DNA of 25,873 nucleotides from Candidatus Aminicenantes bacterium UBA647 (GTDB lineage Bacteria > Acidobacteriota > Aminicenantia > UBA2199): NCBI GenBank assembly GCA_002299555.1, contig DBOL01000034.1, positions 1 to 25,873 of the forward strand, read 5' to 3'. This document shows, piece by piece, positions 1-6,362 of this stretch. Every line of letters starts with the position of its first letter. Position 1 is the first letter of the stretch. Made by a program: the position numbers and the translations under genes. The notes under the pieces are model-generated. The model was not told where the DNA came from. It saw only the letters and a program-made list of their open reading frames with translations, and made no database searches.

Positions 1-259
1 TCCAAAACGGCCAAAACTCCAATAATACTATCGAATTGATGAATCCATAAAATATAAAAAATTGTGAAAATGGAGCTAAATAATCAATTTTTCTGAAATA
101 TACATAGAAATACAATCCCATTAATGATAAAGTTAAAATTAAAACTAGAATATAGATTAAACTTTCTGAAAAGTAATATATTGGAGCAATTATTGAAATA
201 ATGCTATTTAATCCAAAATAACTAAGATAAAAATATAATGATTTCTTTGAATTTATCAT
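1..259 (-). CDS. N-terminal part of an unidentified membrane protein
   Basis: An open frame runs from an ATG at 259-257 to the window edge without a stop, giving about 86 residues; the C-terminus lies outside the window. The start reads MINSKKSLYFYLSYFGLNSI. It contains long hydrophobic stretches, roughly residues 8-30, 33-52 and 62-86, separated by short polar segments such as YFRKIDY, so it should be a multi-pass membrane protein. I cannot assign a family. No Shine-Dalgarno is visible upstream of the ATG, as for most genes in this AT-rich block. It lies downstream of adk on the same strand with a gap of about 50 bases, so the two could be co-transcribed. Low-complexity AT-rich DNA can give chance frames, but the hydrophobic pattern and codon structure look real. 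Confidence 0.6.
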   Translation of the reverse strand, partial: MINSKKSLYFYLSYFGLNSIISIIAPIYYFSESLIYILVLILTLSLMGLYFYVYFRKIDYLAPFSQFFIFYGFINSIVLLEFWPFW

Positions 260-312
260 CTTAGTTAATTAAAGAAAAGCACAAAAAAAAAATTCATGCA
301 ATCTTAAATTTT

Positions 313-969
313 TTACAATTTTAAAATTTGTTTTAGTTCTTCTTCGGTATAAGACATTGTCTTTCTACCATCAATTTTTTGAACTAAACCGGTTTTTGAG
401 TAATAGTTAATCACTTTTTCAGATTGGCTTAAATAAGTATTCCAACGCTTTTCAAAAGTTTCTTCGTTATCATCGCTGCGATGAGTCAAGTCAGTATCTA
501 CACAAGCATCACATTTGCCTTCTACTTTTGGGGTCAACTCTTTATTGTAAATGTTGTATATTTTACCGCATTTTGGGCAACTCCAGCGACCAAGAATACG
601 CTTTTTAAGATCTTCTTTTGGAATATCAATGACTACCACAATATCCAATTTTGCAATATCAGATAGAGATTTTGCTTGATCTAATGTTCTTGGAAATCCA
701 TCCAGCATAAAACCATTTTGTTTTACATCATCTTGTGCAATTCTATCCTTTACCATATCGATTACAACGCTATCTGGAACTAATCTTCCTGAATCAATGA
801 AACTCTTAGCTTCTTTACCGATTGGGGTATCACCTTTAATATTAGCTCTAAATAAATCTCCTGTCGAGATATGGACAACTGGACTAAAGTTTTTTATTTT
901 CCCTGCTAAAGTCCCTTTACCTGCACCTGGTGCTCCGAAAAGTACGAAATTTGGCATTTTTTTATTCAT
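313..969 (-). CDS. adk: Adenylate kinase with zinc-binding lid
   Basis: Catalyses ATP + AMP = 2 ADP in the cytoplasm. The 218-residue length matches the long-lid adenylate kinases of bacteria and mitochondria. The P-loop GAPGAGKGT is at residues 12-20, the AMP-binding STGDLFR at about 35-41 and DGFPRT at 90-95. The lid at about 127-165 holds four cysteines (131, 134, 153, 156) in a CxxC...CxxC pattern that normally binds zinc. THRSDD follows and carries a conserved arginine. The ATG at 969 was chosen; a second Met at residue 5 is an alternative. An AAGG lies directly against the first ATG, so ribosome-binding information does not settle the start. The gene is divergent from leuC with about 80 bases between them. 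The zinc-lid form is bacterial in flavour; in an archaeal genome it would be a likely ancient transfer. Confidence 0.95.
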   Translation of the reverse strand: MNKKMPNFVLFGAPGAGKGTLAGKIKNFSPVVHISTGDLFRANIKGDTPIGKEAKSFIDSGRLVPDSVVIDMVKDRIAQDDVKQNGFMLDGFPRTLDQAKSLSDIAKLDIVVVIDIPKEDLKKRILGRWSCPKCGKIYNIYNKELTPKVEGKCDACVDTDLTHRSDDNEETFEKRWNTYLSQSEKVINYYSKTGLVQKIDGRKTMSYTEEELKQILKL

Positions 970-1049
970 TCCTTAAATTTTAATTTGTTTTACTTAAAAA
1001 AAATCAACTATAGGATCAATTAATAATTGATTTAAATTAATTTTTATTA

Positions 1050-2330
1050 GTGTCGATAAGTAATCAAATTTTCGCCAAACATTGTAATAAAAAATCCCTT
1101 GAATCAGGAGAATTTGTTGAATGTGATATTGATTTAGTAATGGTTCATGAGCAGCTAGGTGGTAGAATTTCTCCAGAATTTCGTAAATTGGGCTTAAAAA
1201 ATCTTTGGGATCCTTCAAAAGTATTCTATATTCTTGATCATTGGGTTCCTCCACCAGATATTAAAGCTGCAAAAATGCATCAAATAGCAAATAAATTCGC
1301 CAAAGATTATAATATTAAATGGAATATGGGACAAAACCAAGGAATTTGCCATCAAGTTTTACCAGAAAAGGGCTTTTCACGTCCAGGTATGTTAATAGTT
1401 GGGTCTGATTCTCATACAACTACATATGGTGCATTTAATTGTATCGGAACTGGGATTGGGGCAACTGACGTGTCAATCATCTTTTCTTTGGGAAAATTGT
1501 GGTTTAAAATACCTGAGGTCCAAAGAATTGAATTTGAAGGAAAATTGGGTTCAAAGGTTATGGGAAAAGATGTTGTCCTTCAATTATTAAAAGATTTTCG
1601 AACAGATGGTGCAATTTATGAAGCTTTCGAATTTGGAGGTTCTGGTTTGAGAAATCTTTCAATTGCTGCCCGTATGACAATTGCTAATATGAGTGTTGAA
1701 ATGGGGGCTAAATGCGGTGTTTTCGAGGCTGATAAAATTCTCGAGAATTGGCTAAAAGCACATCCAGCACCTGAAAATCAAATCAATACTAAATTTAATC
1801 AATTAATTTCTCCAACGAAAGATGCTCAATATAAAAAAATATACAATTATAATATAGATGAAATCCCTCCTTTAGTTGCAAAACCTTTTAGTCCAGATAA
1901 TGTTGTGCCAGTAGAAGAATTAGGGACAATTGAAATTGATGAAGCCTTTCTGGGATCTTGTACTAATGGAAGAATGGAAGATTTACGAATTGCAGCGAAA
2001 ATTATTAAGGGTAAAAAAGTACCAGCAAACGTTAAATTTATTATAATTCCCGCATCTCGGGAGATTTACCTTCAAGCATTAAATGAAGGATTAATTGAAA
2101 TTTTCATACAAGCGGGTGGTGTTGTTGAGTATCCCTCTTGTGGTCCTTGTATTGGAGGTCATCTTGGAGTCCTAGGTCCTGAAGAAATCTGTATTAGTTC
2201 ATCAAACCGCAATTTTATGGGTCGAATGGGAGATCCAACATCTAAATCCTATTTAGCATCTCCAGCCGTTGTAGCAGCATCTGCATTGAAAGGTTATATC
2301 ACAATTCCTGTAAAAGATATATGGGAGTAG
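1050..2330 (+). CDS. leuC: 3-isopropylmalate/homoaconitate dehydratase, large subunit
   Basis: Large, iron-sulfur subunit of an aconitase-superfamily hydro-lyase. In leucine synthesis it isomerises 2- to 3-isopropylmalate; close archaeal relatives act on homoaconitate-type substrates. The 426-residue length fits the archaeal-type two-subunit enzyme. GSDSHTTT at 118-125, SCTNGR at 303-308 and SCGPCIGG at 363-370 are visible. Cys304, Cys364 and Cys367 are the expected [4Fe-4S] ligands. SSNRNFMGRMG at 384-394 is the conserved substrate-binding segment. The start is a GTG at 1050 with no clear Shine-Dalgarno. An AT-rich stretch near 1031-1040 could serve as an archaeal TATA element, giving a nearly leaderless transcript; this is a guess. 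The small subunit starts 7 bases after the stop. No leuA or leuB is in the window, so the exact substrate is not fixed. Confidence 0.93.
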   Translation: MSISNQIFAKHCNKKSLESGEFVECDIDLVMVHEQLGGRISPEFRKLGLKNLWDPSKVFYILDHWVPPPDIKAAKMHQIANKFAKDYNIKWNMGQNQGICHQVLPEKGFSRPGMLIVGSDSHTTTYGAFNCIGTGIGATDVSIIFSLGKLWFKIPEVQRIEFEGKLGSKVMGKDVVLQLLKDFRTDGAIYEAFEFGGSGLRNLSIAARMTIANMSVEMGAKCGVFEADKILENWLKAHPAPENQINTKFNQLISPTKDAQYKKIYNYNIDEIPPLVAKPFSPDNVVPVEELGTIEIDEAFLGSCTNGRMEDLRIAAKIIKGKKVPANVKFIIIPASREIYLQALNEGLIEIFIQAGGVVEYPSCGPCIGGHLGVLGPEEICISSSNRNFMGRMGDPTSKSYLASPAVVAASALKGYITIPVKDIWE

Positions 2331-2337
2331 TTTTTGA

Positions 2338-2871
2338 ATGAGAGAAGAGAAAAGTAAATTGAAAGGTAGAATATGGATTGTTGGGGATTCAATCAATACA
2401 GATTTAATTGTTCCCAGTAGAGTGCTCACTGAGCAAAATCCAGATAAAATGCTGGAAGCAACATTGGAATTGGTAATCCCAGATTTTTATAAAAAAGTTC
2501 AAAAAGGGGATTTTATTATTGCAGGGAAAAATTTCGGTTGTGGTTCTAGTAGAGAAGAAGCAGTTTACGTTTTAAAGCAATTAGGGGTAAGAGGGATCAT
2601 TGCTTTTTCATTTGCACGAATTTTTTTTAGGAATTGTATTAATTTGGGTCTTCTTCCTATAGTAATAAAAGAAGAAGATGATTCACAAAATTTTGCTCCC
2701 TCAGATTTAGGAAATGAAGGTGATTTAATTTCAATCGATCTTACAAAAAGCACTATATTAAGCCTTAATTCTAACAAAAAATTTACTTTTCATCCACTTT
2801 CCCCCTTTTTACAAAGCTATTTAGATAAAAATGGTGCGTTATCTTATATTAAAGAGCAGTTAAAGCAATAG
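2338..2871 (+). CDS. leuD: 3-isopropylmalate/homoaconitate dehydratase, small subunit
   Basis: Small (swivel-domain) subunit that pairs with the product of the gene directly upstream and supplies substrate-recognition residues. At 177 residues it has the usual size of archaeal-type LeuD. NTDLIVPSRVLTE near residues 20-32 corresponds to the conserved D-T-D...P-x-R-Y-L region. GKNFGCGSSREEA near 63-75 is the hallmark loop of the family. The residues after SR (VLT) occupy the loop that separates isopropylmalate from homoaconitate enzymes, and they do not clearly match either textbook version, so specificity stays open. The ATG at 2338 begins 7 bases after the leuC stop. A GGGAG near the end of leuC lies about ten bases upstream, so translation may be coupled. 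The two genes surely form one transcription unit. Confidence 0.93.
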   Translation: MREEKSKLKGRIWIVGDSINTDLIVPSRVLTEQNPDKMLEATLELVIPDFYKKVQKGDFIIAGKNFGCGSSREEAVYVLKQLGVRGIIAFSFARIFFRNCINLGLLPIVIKEEDDSQNFAPSDLGNEGDLISIDLTKSTILSLNSNKKFTFHPLSPFLQSYLDKNGALSYIKEQLKQ

Positions 2872-2952
2872 AGTATTTTTTCATAATTTAAAAACCTTAT
2901 ACCTTTAAAATTTAATGAGAGCCTTTTTTTGGAATTTGTTTTTATACGGAGT

Positions 2953-3234
2953 ATGATGAATCAAATTAATAAAAATGAATTAGAAGATTCCAATTCTAAT
3001 GTAATTAAGGAGGATCGTGTATTAGATCTTCGAGGGTACCAATGTCCAATGACTTTTGTATACACTAAAGTTGCTTTAGAGGAAATGGAATCGGATTTAA
3101 TATTAAAGGTAATTTTAGATTTTCGTTCCGCCTTCACCAATGTTCCTAAATCCATCATGAAACAGGAATTGGGTGAAATTTTATCGGAATTTGAAAAAGA
3201 TAACGAAAAAACAATTTGGATTAAAAAAATCTAA
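2953..3234 (+). CDS. TusA/SirA-family sulfur carrier-like protein
   Basis: Small cytoplasmic protein of the TusA (SirA) fold, a family that carries persulfide sulfur on a conserved cysteine for tRNA thiolation, molybdenum cofactor or general sulfur transfer. The core reads VLDLRGYQCPMTFVYTKVAL, and the cysteine of the CPM motif is the expected sulfur-bearing residue. The segment ending in TIWIKKI matches the final strand. An in-frame TTG at 2929 would add eight residues. I prefer the ATG at 2953 or 2956, because GGAG at 2948-2951 lies just upstream and the added residues lack family resemblance. The gene is convergent with a ThiF/MoeB-type gene 22 bases away, which fits a sulfur-transfer theme. 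It follows leuD by about 80 bases and may belong to the same transcript. Confidence 0.85.
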   Translation: MMNQINKNELEDSNSNVIKEDRVLDLRGYQCPMTFVYTKVALEEMESDLILKVILDFRSAFTNVPKSIMKQELGEILSEFEKDNEKTIWIKKI

Positions 3235-3256
3235 TCATTTCTTAACACAATGAATC

Positions 3257-4129
3257 CTATCTTATTTCGCATTCATTAATATCATCTGTGTAGTTATTCT
3301 TTAAGTAAAAGGGCTCGTCCTTGTCTGTATTTGAACACGCTGGGCAATTTGGATTTTTTTTTATGTCTACAAATTCAAATGTATTTTCCATCAAGTTGAA
3401 GAAAAATATCCCATTTGTAAACTTTAAAGGTAAGCCTAAAATCGATTTTATTGCTTCATTTGCTTGCAAAGTACCTGCTAAAACGGGGACAGTTCCCATT
3501 ACACCTAAAGCAGAACACGTATTATTAGAGTCTTCACCTGTATATTTTGAAAAAATACATCGATAACAAGTTGTTTCTCCTGGAATTACAGAAAGAATTT
3601 GTCCATAAAACTGAACAACGCCTGCAATACTAAAGGGAATTTTATAATGAGTACAAGCATCATTGATAAGAAATTTAGTTCCAAAGTTATCACTAGCTTC
3701 GATAACAAAATCACAATCTTCAAGTAATCTTATAATATTTGATTTATTTGCAAATTCTTGGATAATCTCTACGGATACATCGGGATTCATCAATTCTATC
3801 TTTTCTTTTAGGCTTTCCACTTTCGGTTTGCCGATATCATTTGTATAATGCATGATTTGGCGAGATAAATTTGAAATTTCCACATTATCCCCATCAACGA
3901 TCCTTATATTTCCCACACCACTAGCACTTAATATTTGAACTGCGGGACATCCTAATCCTCCTGCACCTATTACTAATACTCTTGCATTTAGTAATGTATT
4001 CATTCCTTTGGCGCCAATTTCTTTAAGAATTATTTGACGGGAATATCTCCTGATTTGATTAGAAGATAAATTAAATTTATTCGATTTTTTCAATTCTTTC
4101 AATTCTTTCAATTCTTTCAATTTTTTCAA
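3257..4129 (-). CDS. ThiF/MoeB/HesA-family adenylyltransferase (E1-like)
   Basis: Activates the C-terminus of a ubiquitin-like sulfur carrier (ThiS, MoaD or an archaeal SAMP-type protein) by adenylation, for thiamine, molybdopterin or tRNA sulfur chemistry. RRYSRQI at about 27-33 is the family N-terminal signature. GAGGLGCP at 55-62 is the ATP-binding loop, followed by DGDNVEISNLSRQ at 79-91. Zinc cysteines are CYRC (188, 191) and CPAC (262, 265). Cys205 in NTCSALGVMG sits where the catalytic cysteine lies. The start is uncertain: residues 1-15 come from a 9-bp tandem repeat with five in-frame TTG codons, at 4129, 4120, 4111, 4102 and 4093, and any of these could initiate. No in-frame ATG precedes the conserved core. 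No ubiquitin-like partner is visible here. UBA5- or ELP-type roles cannot be told apart from sequence alone. Confidence 0.88.
   Translation of the reverse strand: MKKLKELKELKELKKSNKFNLSSNQIRRYSRQIILKEIGAKGMNTLLNARVLVIGAGGLGCPAVQILSASGVGNIRIVDGDNVEISNLSRQIMHYTNDIGKPKVESLKEKIELMNPDVSVEIIQEFANKSNIIRLLEDCDFVIEASDNFGTKFLINDACTHYKIPFSIAGVVQFYGQILSVIPGETTCYRCIFSKYTGEDSNNTCSALGVMGTVPVLAGTLQANEAIKSILGLPLKFTNGIFFFNLMENTFEFVDIKKNPNCPACSNTDKDEPFYLKNNYTDDINECEIR
4085..4129 (-). repeat. 9-bp tandem repeat spanning the start of the ThiF/MoeB gene
   Basis: Read on the minus strand, TTGAAAGAA occurs three times in exact tandem (4120-4094), flanked on each side by the near-copy TTGAAAAAA. It encodes a Lys-Glu-Leu run. 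The unit is a multiple of three, so copy-number change keeps the frame but alters the number of candidate TTG start codons. Confidence 0.85.
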
Positions 4130-4177
4130 TTCAAACCGATTAAAATTAGATTTTCTACATTTTTTTAATTTTTGATT

Positions 4178-4216
4178 ATCGGTTATAATTATCGGTTATA
4201 ATTATTGGTTATAATC
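4178..4216. repeat. Three tandem copies of a 13-bp unit
   Basis: ATCGGTTATAATT is at 4178-4190 and again at 4191-4203. ATTGGTTATAATC, with two changes, is at 4204-4216. The array lies in the gap between the ThiF/MoeB gene and the methyltransferase, upstream of the former. It could be a promoter or operator element, or simple slippage. The rest of the gap (4217-4270) is T-rich low-complexity sequence. Confidence 0.85.
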
Positions 4217-4270
4217 CAAGTTTAGTTTACATTTTTTATTTTTCATTTTTCATTTTTTATTCTTTAATTT

Positions 4271-4789
4271 TTATTTCTTAATGTATAAATAAGCGGGAAA
4301 TTGTTTATCCGCTTTAATCTTAAATGATCTTTTCCAATATTTCTTAAATTTCTTAAGATCCCATCTAATATTGATAACTATTGCCCCAGATTTAACCATT
4401 TTAACAATGTGAGAGCAATATGCATAATTGGATGGTAAGAAAAAGCAAAATACTATATCCATATCCGAAATATCGTAATTAAATAGATCGACTTCCTTTA
4501 TCTTGCATAGCCCAGAAAGATTTTTTCTTATGATTTCACTCTCTGCAGTTTTTATTAAATTCTCATTAATTTCTAAACCTAGCGATTCTATTTCATAAAA
4601 TTCTGAAGCGTAAACAATGACTCTGCCGTCACCGGCACCTAAATCAACTAATCTCTGACCTTTCTTTATTAGGTTTTTATCATTTAGAAATTTAAATATC
4701 AATTTAATTACTTTTAGTGGAGTCGCTAAATAAGGTAAATCTTCTTGTGTCTTAATTTTCCATGATTCCTTCTTCCAATATTCACTCAT
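4271..4789 (-). CDS. Class I SAM-dependent methyltransferase, aKMT/FAM173-like
   Basis: A 172-residue Rossmann-fold methyltransferase. PYLATPLKVI at 19-28 precedes motif I DLGAGDGR at 49-56, and LGLEINENLI at about 70-79 gives the acidic residue that holds the SAM ribose. This arrangement resembles the small archaeal protein-lysine methyltransferase aKMT and the eukaryotic FAM173 (ATPSCKMT/ANTKMT) family; that match is from memory of the family pattern. Likely substrates would be lysines of abundant cytoplasmic or membrane proteins. The ATG at 4789 has no Shine-Dalgarno. The gene lies 24 bases downstream of the HD hydrolase gene on the same strand, so they are probably co-transcribed. A different small-molecule or protein substrate is possible. 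Confidence 0.82.
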   Translation of the reverse strand: MSEYWKKESWKIKTQEDLPYLATPLKVIKLIFKFLNDKNLIKKGQRLVDLGAGDGRVIVYASEFYEIESLGLEINENLIKTAESEIIRKNLSGLCKIKEVDLFNYDISDMDIVFCFFLPSNYAYCSHIVKMVKSGAIVINIRWDLKKFKKYWKRSFKIKADKQFPAYLYIKK

Positions 4790-4813
4790 TCATTCATTTA
4801 TTATCATCATTTA

Positions 4814-5431
4814 TTAATAAATTTGAGCCAAAATCTCTTCTTCTAATATTTTTGCACGTTTAATTTGTTCTTTTAAAAATTCATTTAATCCAAATTTTCC
4901 TATCCATCTTTGAAAACGCTTTTCTATTGTAACCTTACGAGAACCTGAATGGAGTTTGTCTGAAAAACAAACTAATTTCTCTTCGATAGTTTCAGGTATA
5001 TAATTTCTCTTGGGAAGATCAAAATATTCTGCTTCTTCCATGGTCAATCCTGCCAAAAGGTGTCGTTCAACAATCCTTGCTAGTTTTTCTGAGGATTCAA
5101 ACCCTAATTTACGGATAATATCTCCTCCAACTGGTCCGTGTGCCATTGTATGTATAAAACAACGTCCAATATCATGCATCAATGCGCCAATTTTAACTAA
5201 TTCAACATCTACTTCTACTTTCGTTATATTATGTGCTAAATTCCGTGCTTTACGCATTACTGCTAGCTCATGGTTAATTATATTTTTAGGTAAGCCAAGA
5301 TTTTTCATTATTTCAATTGCTTCTTCCTTTGTAGGTAATGATTTTGAAAAATCTATGGATGATTGTGCTTTGAAATCTTTAATTCTTTCATTTATATCAG
5401 ATTTTTGTAAATTAGTCAAAGATTTTCTCAT
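4814..5431 (-). CDS. Archaeal-type HD-domain phosphohydrolase
   Basis: Metal-dependent phosphohydrolase of the HD superfamily, resembling the archaeal TIGR00295-type proteins of about 165-210 residues; substrate unknown. Counting from the TTG at 5440, the metal-site residues are His57 (INHELAV), His89-Asp90 (LMHDIGR), His97/His101 (FIHTMAHG), His127 (VERHLLAGL) and Asp161 (FSDKLH). All elements of an intact HD site are present. The frame can start at TTG 5440 or ATG 5431; I list the ATG. Neither has a clear Shine-Dalgarno. The first ~30 residues are polar and may be an added helix. It is followed by the methyltransferase gene. Upstream, 5441-5512 is a short AT-rich gap to the hybrid GTPase frame. 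Confidence 0.83.
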   Translation of the reverse strand: MRKSLTNLQKSDINERIKDFKAQSSIDFSKSLPTKEEAIEIMKNLGLPKNIINHELAVMRKARNLAHNITKVEVDVELVKIGALMHDIGRCFIHTMAHGPVGGDIIRKLGFESSEKLARIVERHLLAGLTMEEAEYFDLPKRNYIPETIEEKLVCFSDKLHSGSRKVTIEKRFQRWIGKFGLNEFLKEQIKRAKILEEEILAQIY

Positions 5432-5512
5432 TATCAGCAAATCTATTTAATATTAAAATAAAATAATTCTGAAAAAATTAATACTTCTGTTTCTATTATA
5501 CTAATAACGTCA

Positions 5513-6109
5513 TCATCTATTCGTGCTTTTAGAAATCATTAATTCTGCAATCTGTTCAAACGATTCTACAACGTTGATTCCTGTTTTTGAAGAAACTGGT
5601 AAATAATTATTCATAGATTCCTCGGAAATGAAACTTTCGATATCATCTTTTGCAACAGCAAATGGATGCCCCGCTTCAATTAGGTCTTGTTTTGATGAAA
5701 GTAAAATAATTGGAATATTCTTTGTGTTCTGGCGCACTATTTGTATCCATTCGTCAAGTTCAATGAAAGTAGATGGGCGCAAAGGATCAAACATCATAAT
5801 ACATCCTGAAGCTCCCAGACAAAAATTAGGAAGCATGATCCGAAACCTTTCTTCTCCTCCAAAATCCCAAATTTGTAGAACTGTTTTACCTTTCGACGTT
5901 TCGCAGTTCGTTACACTAAAATCTACACCGATAGTCATCTTTGTACCGCCTGAAAAAAGACCTGTAGTATATCGACGTAATAGAGTTGTTTTTCCCGATC
6001 CATTTACACCAAGAAGTGCGGATCTCTGGCCGGGATTTATTATCAGGTTAACATTTTTTAATAAATCTCTGTCACCTATCGAATAGTTTATATTTAATAA
6101 CCTGATCAT
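5513..6109 (-). CDS. Hybrid frame: ABC-F-like N-terminus joined to Ras/Rab-like GTPase
   Basis: Residues 1-44 read like the start of an ABC-F ATPase: a LLNINYSIGDRDLLKNVNL leader, then NPGQRSALLGVNGSGKTTLL with Walker A at 34-41. No ABC signature motif or Walker B follows. From RRYTTGLF (45-52) the protein is a small GTPase: TIGVDF at 59-64 (switch I Thr59), WDFGGEERF at 81-89 (G3), a CIMMFDP strand at 103-109, SKQD at 139-142 (G4, replacing NKxD) and VSSKTG at 172-177 (G5). The GTPase is of the Ras/Rab/Arf-like type abundant in Asgard archaea; no lipidation cysteines are seen at the C-terminus. The change of family occurs exactly at the shared P-loop. I therefore think the frame is an assembly join between an archaeal GTPase gene (5513 to ~5980) and the 5' end of a bacterial abcF gene (~5990-6109). 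A genuine fusion is the less likely alternative. Confidence 0.75.
   Translation of the reverse strand: MIRLLNINYSIGDRDLLKNVNLIINPGQRSALLGVNGSGKTTLLRRYTTGLFSGGTKMTIGVDFSVTNCETSKGKTVLQIWDFGGEERFRIMLPNFCLGASGCIMMFDPLRPSTFIELDEWIQIVRQNTKNIPIILLSSKQDLIEAGHPFAVAKDDIESFISEESMNNYLPVSSKTGINVVESFEQIAELMISKSTNR
5970..6012. other. Probable chimeric junction between two genomes
   Basis: The P-loop codons here (GVNGSGKTTLLRR on the minus strand) are the only part that fits both the ABC ATPase upstream and the GTPase downstream. Base composition, Shine-Dalgarno use and protein families differ on the two sides. The exact crossover base cannot be seen. Confidence 0.65.
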
Positions 6110-6340
6110 AATTTTGTTCTGCCATGATTAAAGAATGTTAATATATCATACCTTATCCCCTTACAACAATAATGATTGAATTTATTCCCCTGATAATAGT
6201 ATAGCGAAACAGAATACTGAAATCACAAAATTTACCCTGCCTCCTTTACAAATAACGCCTTTCTCATCATAGAAAGTAATAAAGTAATGCACCGGGCAAT
6301 TATTCAGATCTTAAGTGAGATAAATCTATCCTGCTTTGTA

Positions 6341-6359
6341 TATAATATGATCAGGGGGA
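6341..6359 (+). promoter_or_regulatory. -10-like hexamer and strong Shine-Dalgarno before the Ig-like secreted protein
   Basis: TATAAT is at 6341-6346 and AGGGGG lies just before the ATG at 6363. A convincing -35 at the right distance was not found. The rest of the 253-base gap (6110-6362) shows no gene; if the junction call is right it is the bacterial region upstream of abcF. Confidence 0.4.
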
Positions 6360-6362
6360 TAA

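Noticed and set aside
994..1254. 86-residue frame on the minus strand
   Set aside because: It lies opposite the conserved 5' part of leuC and has no recognisable features.
2929..2952. TTG 2929 as the start of the TusA-like gene
   Set aside because: The added residues are not family-like, and GGAG sits at the later ATGs.
4217..4277. T-rich tract as a terminator
   Set aside because: The genes on both sides are on the minus strand, so the RNA would be A-rich here; no hairpin was seen.
5628..6086. 152-residue frame opposite the GTPase
   Set aside because: Antisense shadow; the minus-strand frame carries the G motifs.
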